From Gemmatimonadota bacterium (GTDB lineage Bacteria; ARS69): DNA of 64,000 bases. The first letter of the stretch is position 1, and every line of letters begins with the position of its first letter. Below the pieces are notes generated by a model. That model was given only the letters and a program-made list of their open reading frames with translations. It did no database searches and had not been told where the DNA came from. Both the position numbers and the translations under genes were made by a program. The DNA is taken from positions 47,774 to 111,773 of the forward strand of contig JASLLL010000006.1 in assembly GCA_030747075.1 (NCBI GenBank), given 5' to 3'. This document shows positions 9,757-18,814 of the stretch, one piece after another.

Positions 9757-12159
9757 ATGCATCGGAACATCTCTCTTGCCGCTCTGGCGGTCGCCCTGTC
9801 TTGCCTTGCGCCGTGTCCCTCGTTCGCGTGGGATACCTACAACACCGTCCTTCGCAGCCATCAGAATGTCCACCCCGGCGTGAATGACTGCTGGGGGTAC
9901 ACGGCCCCGGACGGAACGGAACTGGCCATCTATGGCTACGATCTGGGAACGGCCTTCGTGAACGCGACGGACCCGGACAACCCGGTCGAGATCTTCGACC
10001 TGGCCGGTCCCAGTTCCGTCTGGCGAGACATCAAGACATACCTCAACTATGCGTACATCGTCACGGAAGGATCGGGCGCGGGGACGGGCATGCAGATTGT
10101 GGATCTCTCGGATCCGCTGAACCCCGTCTATGTCACCACCTACACGGCGGCCGGAATGACCACCGCGCACAACATCTGGATCGACGAACCCGAGGGCGTC
10201 GCCTATTGCTGCGGGGCGGCCCCGGGCGGGGGGATGCACATTCTGTCGCTTGCGGACCCCGAGAATCCGGTAGAGCTGGACTTCTTCAGTCAGTACTACA
10301 TCCACGATCTGTATGTCGGGAACGGTCGAGCTTATGCCGGGAACATCTACTCGGGCGCGCTTCGGATCATTGATGTGACGAATCCATCCCAGCCGGTGAC
10401 CATTGCTTCGCATTTCTATCCGGACGGATTCACACACAACGGGTGGCCGACCGCGGATGAGTCGCACTGCATCACCACGGATGAAGTCGGCGGGGGGCAC
10501 CTGAAGATCTGGGACATCTCCAACTTCTCGAACATCTCGCTTGCCGGAGAGTGGGAGCCGGACCCCAACGGGATCATCCACAATGCTCTGCTCCGTGACG
10601 ACATGGCGTACATCTCCTACTACACGCGCGGAGCCCGAATCGTGGATGTCACGAACCCGACCGCTCCCGTGGAAGTGGGGTACTTCGACACCTCCACAAG
10701 GCCCAGCGGGTTCAATGGTGACTGGGGCATCTACTGCTTCCGGGACGACAACATCGTGTACGCGTCGGATCGCCAGAACGGACTGTTCATCTTTGAGTTC
10801 GTCGGGGACTTTGCCGCGGACATTTCCGGGGTCGTGCGTGACGCGGGAACGATGGCCGTTCTGGACAGCGCGACGGTAACCCTCCTGGAGGACGGGCTCA
10901 CACTCTCTACCGGAGGGGCGGGCACCTATGCCGGCGCGGTCTCCGGAGGGAGCTACACGGTGATCACCACGCGGTTCGGTTATGTACCGGACACGACCGT
11001 TGTGGCCATGCCCGGGCACTCGCAGGTGACCCACGATGTACTGCTGAGCGCGTCCCCGAACGGGGCGGCGCGGCTTCACCTGACATACCGCGGCGCCCCT
11101 GCGGAAGGGGTGCTGATGGATATCCCGGGGACCCCCGTTCACGGACTGGTGTCGGACGCCGCCGGGGAGATTCTCGTGCCGGGTCTTCCGGTGGGACAGA
11201 CCTGGGGGCTTCGCGTGGCGCGCTTCGGGCTGGCGGTGACGGAGATTCCCGCAGCGGTCACCGAGGGGACCGTGACGGATGTGTTCGCGGAACTGGCCTC
11301 GGGATTCCAGGACGACTTCGAAGTCGATCAGGGCTGGACGGTGGGAGACCCCGCCGATGACGCAACGGACGGATTCTGGGAACGGCGGATTCCTCTCGGC
11401 AGCTACTTCCTGGGTATCGTCGGTCCCGAAGAGGACGCAACCCAGGCCGGGACCGGATACGCCTACATCACGGAACGCCATGTGATGGGGGCCTATGTCG
11501 GGACTTCGGATGTGGATACCGGGCGCACCTCCGTGCTCTCCCCCGTGTTTGATGCGACCGGGCTGGGGTCACTCATGCTGAACTACCAGCGCTGGTTTTC
11601 GAATCGGGCGCCCACTCCCGCATCGGATCCGTTCCGGGCGGAGATCAGCAACGACGGCGGCGCCACCTGGACGAATCTGGAGACGGTGAACACGGGAACG
11701 GACAGCTGGGCCGCGGTGAGCATCTCGCTGGACGGGGTGATCACCCTGACGGACTCCATGCGTCTCCGGTTCTCGGCGGAGGACCCAGGTAGCGACACCT
11801 ATGTGGAAGCCGGACTCGACGATGTAGAGATTCTCTCCACCGCGACTTCGGCGGGAATCCCGTCTGCCGCGACGGACTCAGAGTCTCTGCTTCGCGCTCC
11901 AGTGCCGAGTCCGTTCCGTTCGAGCGTGGACTTTTCGTTTGAACTCCCCGCATCCGATGCCGTGGAACTGGTCGTCCACGATGTCTCGGGGCGTCGAGTC
12001 GCGCGGCTTCTCTCCGCCGAGCGCCTGGCTTCGGGAGTGCATCGCGTTCGCTGGGACGGGCGGGATGACCAAGGGCGACAGGCGGTTCCGGGTGTCTACT
12101 TCGTGCGGCTGGAAACCCGGGAAGGCGTGGAGTCCGAGAAGGTCGTGCGCGTTCGCTGA
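9757..12159 (+). CDS. Secreted choice-of-anchor-B (LVIVD-repeat) protein with FlgD-like C-terminal domain
   Basis: Secreted protein of 800 residues. The ATG at 9757 follows GAGGAA and gives a signal peptide ending near Ala24 (PSFA). Residues about 30-350 carry LVIVD-type beta-propeller repeats of the choice-of-anchor-B family (GMQIVDLSDPLNPV, ALRIIDVTNPSQPV, GARIVDVTNPTAPV). A carboxypeptidase-regulatory-like Ig domain follows at about 355-430, a second Ig-like unit, then an immune-inhibitor/MAM-like jelly roll at about 515-690. The last 90 residues form the FlgD/Por-like tail (VSGRRVARLL, WDGRDDQGR, GVYFVRLE, KVVRVR). It is probably surface-attached or released; ligand unknown. It has its own promoter. 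Confidence 0.85.
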   Translation: MHRNISLAALAVALSCLAPCPSFAWDTYNTVLRSHQNVHPGVNDCWGYTAPDGTELAIYGYDLGTAFVNATDPDNPVEIFDLAGPSSVWRDIKTYLNYAYIVTEGSGAGTGMQIVDLSDPLNPVYVTTYTAAGMTTAHNIWIDEPEGVAYCCGAAPGGGMHILSLADPENPVELDFFSQYYIHDLYVGNGRAYAGNIYSGALRIIDVTNPSQPVTIASHFYPDGFTHNGWPTADESHCITTDEVGGGHLKIWDISNFSNISLAGEWEPDPNGIIHNALLRDDMAYISYYTRGARIVDVTNPTAPVEVGYFDTSTRPSGFNGDWGIYCFRDDNIVYASDRQNGLFIFEFVGDFAADISGVVRDAGTMAVLDSATVTLLEDGLTLSTGGAGTYAGAVSGGSYTVITTRFGYVPDTTVVAMPGHSQVTHDVLLSASPNGAARLHLTYRGAPAEGVLMDIPGTPVHGLVSDAAGEILVPGLPVGQTWGLRVARFGLAVTEIPAAVTEGTVTDVFAELASGFQDDFEVDQGWTVGDPADDATDGFWERRIPLGSYFLGIVGPEEDATQAGTGYAYITERHVMGAYVGTSDVDTGRTSVLSPVFDATGLGSLMLNYQRWFSNRAPTPASDPFRAEISNDGGATWTNLETVNTGTDSWAAVSISLDGVITLTDSMRLRFSAEDPGSDTYVEAGLDDVEILSTATSAGIPSAATDSESLLRAPVPSPFRSSVDFSFELPASDAVELVVHDVSGRRVARLLSAERLASGVHRVRWDGRDDQGRQAVPGVYFVRLETREGVESEKVVRVR

Positions 12160-12175
12160 TTCGGCGCGGAGCCTG

Positions 12176-12541
12176 CTAGCGGGCCTGCTCGGAGAAGATA
12201 TCGAGGCGAATGTTGGATCCCGGTTCCACGAAGAAGCGGATGCCCTCCTCGTCAGGCATCCATGAGAACTGAATGTCGCGCCTGCGGTGCCGGCCGGGGA
12301 ACTCGACGAGTCCGCTCTCGAAGTCCTTCAGGTGGCAGCCGAGTGTCTTGAGTTCCGCATCCAGGTCCGAGAGTTCACGCGTGAGACGGTCGTGTTCCGG
12401 CGAAGAGTTGCCGAACTCCTCGCGGACTCTGATCAGTTCCTTCCACTTGTCCGCTGCATCGCGCGCAATGGATCGCACAAGAGGGAGGGCCTGTTCGGCT
12501 TCCCGGATTGAAAAGCGCCGCTCTTCCTGGGATGCACTCAT
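12176..12541 (-). CDS. DUF2203 family protein
   Basis: A small soluble protein of 121 residues. It begins RFSIREAEQALPLVRSI, the typical DUF2203 opening, has a central helical hairpin rich in Glu/Leu, then LKDFESGLVEFPG and FSWMPDEEGIRFF, the family's conserved ending. The ATG at 12541 is preceded by GGGAGGGG. Function is unknown in all members I know of. It lies tail to tail with the choice-of-anchor-B gene (16 bp apart) and downstream of korB on the same strand, but 170 bp away, so it probably has its own promoter. Confidence 0.85.
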   Translation of the reverse strand: MSASQEERRFSIREAEQALPLVRSIARDAADKWKELIRVREEFGNSSPEHDRLTRELSDLDAELKTLGCHLKDFESGLVEFPGRHRRRDIQFSWMPDEEGIRFFVEPGSNIRLDIFSEQAR

Positions 12542-12711
12542 CGTTCCCCTCCCGGCCCGCCGGTCTGCGGGACACTAGTAGCATCGGCCGGACCGCACCG
12601 GCTCTTCACCGGAATCCTGCGGCCGCTTTGGGGGGATCGGTCGGTGATTGCGGGCGTTTCGCCCTCCCTCCGGCGAAGCCGCAGCAGAGCGCAGCCCGAC
12701 ACCCAAACCAG

Positions 12712-13737
12712 TTAGATCTCCCAGACATCCCCTTGCTCAAGAAGGTCTTCCAGCTTCCCCGGCCCTTCGGCCGCAGTGACCGTGGCGATCTGGTCCGCCA
12801 TGGCCGCATCGAAGGTGGGGGCCTCCACGGCTCGGAACACGCCGATGGGAAGCGGGAAATCCGGGGGTTGCAATGACGCAAGCATAGACGCCATGGCCAC
12901 AGAAGGGGCCTTTTCGTCGTGGACGAAGAGGCCGTCCGTCTGGTTTCCGCTTTCAGGAATGTCGACGATTTCAAGGTCCCGGGACTGGAAGCGAAGACCC
13001 TTGTTCTCTTCCGAGCCGAACACGAGCGGCTTCCCATGGGCGAGCTCCACCTGCGTGTCCTTGCGGTGGGCTCTCTCCGTGATGCTCTTGAAGGCGCCGT
13101 TGTTGAAGATGTTGCAGTTCTGGTAAATCTCCACGAAGGAGGTTCCGCGGTGAGCCTGAGCCCGCGCGAGCGTCTCCTTGAGATGCTGCCCTGAGACATC
13201 GGTGGTGCGGGCGACGAAAGTGGCTCCCGACCCAAGCGCCAGCAGGATCGGATTGAACGGAGGGTCCACGGTGCCGTAGGGCGAGGACCGCGTGCGCTTG
13301 CCGTACTCCGAAGTGGGGGAGTACTGGCCCTTGGTGAGCCCGTAGATTCGGTTGTTGAACATCAAGATGTTGATGTCGACATTGCGCCGGAGCGTATGGA
13401 TGAGGTGATTCCCTCCGATGGCAAGCGAGTCTCCGTCTCCGGACGCGACCCATACGGACAGATTCGGGTTGGCAATCTTCACACCACTGGCGATGGCGGC
13501 CGCACGGCCATGAATGCCGTGGAAACCGTAGGTCTTCAGGTAGTACGGAAACCGGCTGGAACATCCGATGCCCGACACGAAGACGAAGTCCTCCCGGGGA
13601 ATCCCGAGCGTCGGAAGGATGTTCTGTACCGCCGAGAGAATGGAATAGTCTCCGCAGCCCGGACACCATCGGATGGCCTGATTGCTGACGAAGTCCTTCT
13701 TGACGAGGGGAGCGCTCCCGTTGGCCTGGTCGGTCAT
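12712..13737 (-). CDS. korB: 2-oxoacid:ferredoxin oxidoreductase, beta subunit
   Basis: This is the thiamine-pyrophosphate subunit of a 2-oxoacid:ferredoxin oxidoreductase, probably 2-oxoglutarate specific, which makes or uses acyl-CoA and reduced ferredoxin. The 341 residues show RWCPGCGDY, GIGCSSRFP, HGRAAAIASG, and the TPP/Mg motif GDGDSLAIGG ... FNNRIYGLTKGQYSPT. GLTKGQ with SPTS is common in KorB. Its ATG overlaps the korA stop as ATGA, so the subunits are coupled. Together with the adjacent fused KorA it should form the full enzyme. Substrate preference is inferred from similarity pattern only. Confidence 0.92.
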   Translation of the reverse strand: MTDQANGSAPLVKKDFVSNQAIRWCPGCGDYSILSAVQNILPTLGIPREDFVFVSGIGCSSRFPYYLKTYGFHGIHGRAAAIASGVKIANPNLSVWVASGDGDSLAIGGNHLIHTLRRNVDINILMFNNRIYGLTKGQYSPTSEYGKRTRSSPYGTVDPPFNPILLALGSGATFVARTTDVSGQHLKETLARAQAHRGTSFVEIYQNCNIFNNGAFKSITERAHRKDTQVELAHGKPLVFGSEENKGLRFQSRDLEIVDIPESGNQTDGLFVHDEKAPSVAMASMLASLQPPDFPLPIGVFRAVEAPTFDAAMADQIATVTAAEGPGKLEDLLEQGDVWEI

Positions 13738-15596
13738 TCCCCGTCCTCCAGCGTGCGGTGGATTGCATCCAGGATCTCCGAACTCTTGAACGGTTTGCCC
13801 TGGACCTTGTTGTACTGTTTCACATCGATGAGGAACTCCGCTCGCAGCATGTGCGCCAACTGGCCGAGGTTCAGTTCCGGGACCAGGATCTTGTCAAACC
13901 CCTTCAGGAGTTCCTCCAGATTCTTCGGGAAGGGGAACAGGTAGTCCACATGAACATGGGACACTTGAAGACCGTTTTCCGCGCCGCGCCGCAGCGCGCC
14001 GCAGATGGCTCCGTAGGTGCTCCCCCAACTGACAATCAGGAGTTTGCCGGTGCGGTCCCCGACCACTTCGGCGTCGGGGATGGAATCCTGGATCCGGGCG
14101 ACCTTCTCGGCGCGCAGCTGGACCATCTTCTGGTGGTTGGCGGGGTCGTGGCTGACATTGCCGCTCCCGTCCTCCTTTTCCAGGCCTCCGATCCGATGTT
14201 CCAGGCCCGGCGTGCCGGGAATGGCCCAGGGCCGTGCGAGCGATTCCGGGTCCCGATCGAAGGGGCGGAAGCCCTCCGGGTCTGTTCGCAGCTTGACGGG
14301 GATTCCCGGGAGTTCGTCCGGGGAGGGGATCTTCCACGGCTCCGCGCCGTTGGCGAGGTATCCGTCCGAGAGAATGATGACCGGAGTCATGTACTGGATG
14401 GCGATCCGCGCCCCCTCCATGGCTGCCCAGAAGCAATGCCCCGGAGAGCGTGCGCTGATAATGGGGATGGGGGCCTCGCCGTGCCGCCCGTAGGCGGCCT
14501 GAAGCAGGTCCGCCTGCTCCGTTTTCGTGGGGAGACCCGTGGAGGGACCTCCTCGCTGGATGTTCACGATCACAAGCGGGAGCTCCGCCATCACAGCCAG
14601 CCCCATGGCTTCCGACTTGAGCGCCATGCCCGGCCCGCTGGTGGTCGTGACCGCGAGCATCCCCGCGAACGCTCCACCGATCGCCTGGCAGATGGCTGCG
14701 ATCTCATCTTCGACCTGGATGGTCAACACGCCATGGCGCTTGTGCTTGGCCATCTCGTGAAGGATGTCGCTGGCGGGGGTGATGGGATAAGTGGACAGAA
14801 ACACGGGAAGCCGGGAGCGGTGCCCGGCGGCGGTCAGTCCGAGCGCCATGGCCGTATTGCCGTTGATGTTGCGGTATTTCCCGGGAGGGAACTCCGCCTT
14901 CTCCACGCGATAAGTGGTCTGGAAGACATGCGTGGCCTCGCAGTAGGCTCGTCCGCCCTGGATCGCGAGGCGGTTGGCCTCGGCCAGTTCGGGGCGGTTC
15001 TGGAACTTCTTTTTCAGCCAGGCGACCGTGGTGTCGGATGACTGATTGTAGAGGTAGTACATCATCCCCAGTGCGAAGAAGTTCTTGCATCGGTCCACGG
15101 TCTTGCGGGGAAGGTCCAGCTTCTCCAGCGCCTTCCGCGTGAGCGTCGTAAGCGGAACTTCGATGGTTCGGTAGCCGTCCAGCGAGTGGTCATCCAGGGG
15201 GCTCTTCTCGTACCCGGCAAGCTGGATGTTCTTCGGCGTGAAGAGATCCGTATTGATGATCAGGATGGCATTGACCTTGAGGTCCTGGACGTTCATGCGA
15301 AGCGCGGCGGGATTCATCGCGACGAGTGCATCCGGCTGATCACCGGGAGTATGAATGTCCATGCTGGCAAAGCTGATCTGGAAGCCGCTCACGCCAGCCA
15401 GCGAACCCGCGGGTGCGCGGATCTCGGAAGGGAAGTCCGGGAAAGTGCTGACATCGTTCCCGAGGATGGCGGAGGTGTTGGTGAACTGGTTTCCGGTGAC
15501 CTGCATTCCGTCACCGGAGTCTCCGGCGAACCGGATGATCACACGCTGGACGCTTTCGACTCCGTTCTGCACGGGGTCCTTCGCTGTCGGGTTCAT
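13734..15596 (-). CDS. korA: 2-oxoacid:ferredoxin oxidoreductase, fused gamma-alpha subunit
   Basis: The gamma domain (residues about 15-200, opening VIIRFAGDSGDGMQVTG) is fused to the alpha pyrimidine-binding domain (about 215-600, with FLSTYPITPASDIL and TTSGPGMALKSEAMG). About 620 residues is usual for the fused KorA type. It converts 2-oxoglutarate plus CoA to succinyl-CoA with ferredoxin, or the reverse in a reductive TCA cycle. The ATG at 15596 fits the family N-terminus. An in-frame GTG at 15659 overlaps the upstream DHH gene stop as GTGA and could be used instead. It lies in an operon: DHH phosphoesterase, korA, korB. Confidence 0.92.
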   Translation of the reverse strand: MNPTAKDPVQNGVESVQRVIIRFAGDSGDGMQVTGNQFTNTSAILGNDVSTFPDFPSEIRAPAGSLAGVSGFQISFASMDIHTPGDQPDALVAMNPAALRMNVQDLKVNAILIINTDLFTPKNIQLAGYEKSPLDDHSLDGYRTIEVPLTTLTRKALEKLDLPRKTVDRCKNFFALGMMYYLYNQSSDTTVAWLKKKFQNRPELAEANRLAIQGGRAYCEATHVFQTTYRVEKAEFPPGKYRNINGNTAMALGLTAAGHRSRLPVFLSTYPITPASDILHEMAKHKRHGVLTIQVEDEIAAICQAIGGAFAGMLAVTTTSGPGMALKSEAMGLAVMAELPLVIVNIQRGGPSTGLPTKTEQADLLQAAYGRHGEAPIPIISARSPGHCFWAAMEGARIAIQYMTPVIILSDGYLANGAEPWKIPSPDELPGIPVKLRTDPEGFRPFDRDPESLARPWAIPGTPGLEHRIGGLEKEDGSGNVSHDPANHQKMVQLRAEKVARIQDSIPDAEVVGDRTGKLLIVSWGSTYGAICGALRRGAENGLQVSHVHVDYLFPFPKNLEELLKGFDKILVPELNLGQLAHMLRAEFLIDVKQYNKVQGKPFKSSEILDAIHRTLEDGE

Positions 15597-15655
15597 AGCT
15601 CCGCTCTCGCCGCAAGGCGATGGTTCCCCCGGTCTCCCGGGAAAAGGCTGACGGC

Positions 15656-16780
15656 TCACGCCCCCCGGGAGGAGGAGGCAGACAGTTTCTTGACGACTTG
15701 CTTCCTTGCCCTGTTCTTCGACACCCCTGATCTATCGGTTGAGAGGGATGGGGTCAAGAGATCCTCGGGTTTTCTTCCGATTGCGTCCATTTTCTCCAGG
15801 AATCGGAGCGTCAGGATATCTCGTGCGCGGGCGTAAGTGGAGGGGGTGAATCGATCCAGATGGGCGATCCCACCCGCCATCATTCCGTGTCCGCCCGCCT
15901 TTCCTTCCTTGCCGACCACCCGGGCAATGGTCCGTCCCGCATGGCCGGAGCGGACCCTGGTTCGGAGCGACAGGGCCACCATGCCGTTCACCTGGCCCAT
16001 GCAGAGCGCCCAGCGCACGGAGTCCAGTCGCAGAATCATGTCGCAGAACTCGGCGCAGAAGTCCGGGTTGGAGATCTTCCCCAGCGAAGTGACGGAGACA
16101 TCCCCGTAGAGGACGGAGTGAGACAGCGCGTGTCCCATCAGCCCGAAGTACTCCCGGGAGACGCCCGCGTGTTCGATGTCGGAGATCTTGCGGAAGTCCA
16201 CATGCGGGAAAAGCGCGACATAGGCGTCGCGGTCCCTGCGTGAGGCTTCCCGGCTGAGGCTTTGCGTCTCCGCTTTGATTCCGTAGAAGAGCGCGGTGGC
16301 CAGGTCCGGGTCCAGCCGGAGGCGGGCGGCGCGAAGGTACTCCAGCATCATGGTGGCCGTGGCGCCGAAGCGGGTGCGGATGTCGTGGAAGGCGGCGCGG
16401 CGAGTCTCCCGGCGAATGGGGTGGTGGTCGATGACCACTTGCGGTACGCGTCCGGACGGCAGCGAGTTGTTTCCGCTCCGGGGCTGCGTGTCGACGAGCG
16501 CGAAGCCGCAATAGGTCGAGAAGTCCACCTCTTCCACCGGTTTCAGACCGGAGCGCACGGCGCGGATCAGCGCTTGATTCTCCGCGCGGCCGACCGTTCC
16601 ACCGTAGGCGATATCCACCTCGGCGCGGGTTCGCCTCTCCAGTATGCGACGAAGCGCAAGTGCGCTGGCCACGGAGTCCGGGTCCGGGTAGTCGTGCGTC
16701 AGGATGAGTATTCTGTTGGCGCCGTCGAATGCGCGGAGCAGGCGCTTCAGTCGGGTCCGGCTCATCTCGGTGGTCTTCAT
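15656..16780 (-). CDS. DHH/DHHA1 family phosphoesterase (NrnA-like)
   Basis: A soluble DHH-superfamily phosphoesterase of 374 residues, similar to bifunctional oligoribonuclease/PAP phosphatases. Metal-binding motifs are LTHDYPDPDSVASA (motif I), ALVDTQP (II) and VIDHHP (III, the DHH itself). The C-terminal DHHA1 part carries GKEGKAGGHGMMAGG. Likely substrates are short oligonucleotides, pAp or cyclic dinucleotide fragments; which one cannot be told. The ATG at 16780 follows AGGAA; the frame extends further upstream but without family resemblance. A Lys/Arg/Ser-rich tail ends the protein. The gene leads the korAB operon. Confidence 0.85.
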   Translation of the reverse strand: MKTTEMSRTRLKRLLRAFDGANRILILTHDYPDPDSVASALALRRILERRTRAEVDIAYGGTVGRAENQALIRAVRSGLKPVEEVDFSTYCGFALVDTQPRSGNNSLPSGRVPQVVIDHHPIRRETRRAAFHDIRTRFGATATMMLEYLRAARLRLDPDLATALFYGIKAETQSLSREASRRDRDAYVALFPHVDFRKISDIEHAGVSREYFGLMGHALSHSVLYGDVSVTSLGKISNPDFCAEFCDMILRLDSVRWALCMGQVNGMVALSLRTRVRSGHAGRTIARVVGKEGKAGGHGMMAGGIAHLDRFTPSTYARARDILTLRFLEKMDAIGRKPEDLLTPSLSTDRSGVSKNRARKQVVKKLSASSSRGA

Positions 16781-16843
16781 GACGATTCCTGCCGTCGGTC
16801 CTTTCGAGAAGAGATCCCGTGCGTGATTCCGGGTGAACGGCGT

Positions 16844-16857
16844 TTCCCCGAAGGGAA
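16844..16857 (-). promoter_or_regulatory. UUCG-loop hairpin in the DHH-korAB leader
   Basis: TTCCC and GGGAA flank the tetraloop TTCG on the minus strand, within the about 105-base leader predicted from the promoter at 16893-16921. Confidence 0.35.
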
Positions 16858-16892
16858 GCGGGCATTCACGAAGTTCCGAAAACAGACGGAAC

Positions 16893-16921
16893 ATACTAGC
16901 ACCCCAGAGTCACGCGGGCCA
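16893..16921 (-). promoter_or_regulatory. Predicted promoter of the DHH-korAB operon
   Basis: On the minus strand, TGGCCC, a 17-base spacer and TAGTAT (16898 down to 16893). The -10 has four of six consensus bases; the -35 is weak. Confidence 0.4.
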
Positions 16922-16964
16922 GCTTCGTCGACCGCCTTTCGGCGTCCCGTCCGCAGTTCTTGAG

Positions 16965-18713
16965 TCAGCCGGACTCCGCCTCTCGGATGAGGGTGCGGAT
17001 TTCGCGGGTCGTGGCCAGGGAGACGGCGCGGTCGGCCACGGTCCGCCACTCGGCCGCGTCCACCGAGGCCAGCACCAGTCCCACGGGGAGGATCCACTGC
17101 GGTGCCATCGAGAGCCTCTCCACGCCCAGTCCCACGAGCAGCGCCGTCAGAGACGGGTCTCCCGCGATCTCCCCGCAGACCGACAGCGGGGTGCCTGTCT
17201 CCAGGGAGAGCGCGCTCAGGTGCGCCAGCGCCCGGAGCACGGCCGGGTGGCAGGGGTCGTAGTAGGCCGCGAGGTGGGCCGCATCCCGGTCGACCGCGAG
17301 GATGTACTGCGCGAGATCGTTGCTCCCGATCGAGATAAAGTCCGACTCGGCGAAAATCTCCGGTGCCAGCGCGACGCCCGCGGGGTGTTCGATCATCGCC
17401 CCGACGGGGAGGTCCGGGGAGTGGCGGATTCCTTCGCGGCGAAGGTCCTCGTGAAGGTCGTGGACAAGCGAGCGGATGCGTCGGATGTCGTCCACGCCGG
17501 AGACCATGGGGAGCAGAAGGCGCACCGGTCCGTCGGCGGCGGCCTGAAGCACGGCGCGGATCTGGGTGCGAAGCAGCGCGGGGTTCTCCTGAAGGAAGCG
17601 GAGGGAGCGAAGCCCGAGCGCCGGGTTCCGTTCGTGGAGGAGTCGCGTTCCGGGGAGGTGCTTGTCGCTGCCGAGATCCAGAAGCCGGATGTCCACGGGG
17701 TCCTGCGTAAAGGCACACGCCGCGTCCGAGTACTCTTCGACCAGTTCGGCTTCGGTGGGGATGGTCGTCCGCGAGAGGTAGAAGAACTCCGTGCGGTACA
17801 GCCCGATCCCGTCCGCGTCCACCTGCGCCGCGTTGTGGATGTCCCTCCGGGCACCGGCGTTTCCGAGAAGGTAGATCCGGCGCCCGTCGGCGGTCCGGCG
17901 ATGCCCGCGTGGATCGGACGGGGCGGGAGGCGCGAGGAGCCTCCGGCGGCGGAGGTTCTCTCTTGCGGACTCCAGCGCTTCTTCCGCCGGGTTGATGAGG
18001 ACCTGTGCTTCGTCCGCCTCGATGATGAGCAGATCCCCGTCGCGCACCTGCGCCAGGAGGCCTTCCACCTGAATGAGCGCGGGGAGGTCCAGCGCGCGGG
18101 CGAGAACCGCGACATGGCCCATCTGCCCGCCCTGCTCGCACAGGATTCCCGCGATGCGGTCCGGGTCCATCCGGGCGAGAAGGCTCGGCGGCGGGTTGTC
18201 CGTGACGAGGATGACCCGGCTGTCGCGCACGGGTTCGGTGTCGGTCTGGTCCCGGGGAGATCGGCCGCCCAGATGGGAGAGAATCAGCCGCTCCGCGTCC
18301 GTCATGTCGATCACTCGGTTTCGGATGATCTCGCTGGACGAAAGCTCCAGTTTCACGCGGATCTGATCGAAGCGGTGTCGGACGGCTCGGGCCGCATTGG
18401 TGCGGGTTTCGCGGATGGCGGTCTCCACGGAGGTCAGGAGCGTCGGGTCGCGGAGGATCATGCGCTGGGCCGCGAAGATCTCGGATTCGTTCTGGGAGAG
18501 AATGCCCCTGGCCCAGTCGAGATCCGCCTCGGCGTCCTGATCCGCAGCCTCCAGCGCCTCCCGGAACCGCACGATTTCGGCTTCGACATCCGTCTCGGAC
18601 TCCAGCACAAACGAGGGAACGACGGAAGGATCCTCCAGGCGGATCTCGGCTGCGCCGATGGCGGTGCCGTCGTGGATCGTTTTTCCGTGGAGGAGGGTGT
18701 GTTTTCGTTCCAT
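16965..18713 (-). CDS. ptsI: Phosphoenolpyruvate--protein phosphotransferase (PTS Enzyme I)
   Basis: Enzyme I takes phosphate from phosphoenolpyruvate onto a histidine and passes it to HPr (EC 2.7.3.9). The 582 residues match the full-length enzyme. The phospho-histidine is in GGQMGHVAVLAR (His200); the usual TSH is here MGH. The PEP-binding barrel follows with GIGLYRTEF, LPMVSGVDD, GAMIEHPAG, IGSNDLAQY and the proton-donor SVCGEIAGD (Cys513). The ATG at 18713 follows AGGGA. No HPr or Enzyme II gene lies nearby, so it may serve a regulatory rather than a sugar-uptake PTS. It is divergent from the cobalamin adenosyltransferase gene. Confidence 0.92.
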   Translation of the reverse strand: MERKHTLLHGKTIHDGTAIGAAEIRLEDPSVVPSFVLESETDVEAEIVRFREALEAADQDAEADLDWARGILSQNESEIFAAQRMILRDPTLLTSVETAIRETRTNAARAVRHRFDQIRVKLELSSSEIIRNRVIDMTDAERLILSHLGGRSPRDQTDTEPVRDSRVILVTDNPPPSLLARMDPDRIAGILCEQGGQMGHVAVLARALDLPALIQVEGLLAQVRDGDLLIIEADEAQVLINPAEEALESARENLRRRRLLAPPAPSDPRGHRRTADGRRIYLLGNAGARRDIHNAAQVDADGIGLYRTEFFYLSRTTIPTEAELVEEYSDAACAFTQDPVDIRLLDLGSDKHLPGTRLLHERNPALGLRSLRFLQENPALLRTQIRAVLQAAADGPVRLLLPMVSGVDDIRRIRSLVHDLHEDLRREGIRHSPDLPVGAMIEHPAGVALAPEIFAESDFISIGSNDLAQYILAVDRDAAHLAAYYDPCHPAVLRALAHLSALSLETGTPLSVCGEIAGDPSLTALLVGLGVERLSMAPQWILPVGLVLASVDAAEWRTVADRAVSLATTREIRTLIREAESG

Positions 18714-18814
18714 GATCCCTTCCAGGAGGCTGGCGGACACGACAGAGGATAGCGCACCCGCGCCGTCACGACCAGATGCGGCGTGGCGTGCGGCCAAATG
18801 CCGGAGGGATGGAC

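Noticed and set aside
12542-12711. Possible structured RNA between korB and the DUF2203 gene
   Set aside because: Several short GC hairpins exist (for example GGGCG-AAA-CGCCC) but no known RNA family core was recognised, and such hairpins are common in this genome.
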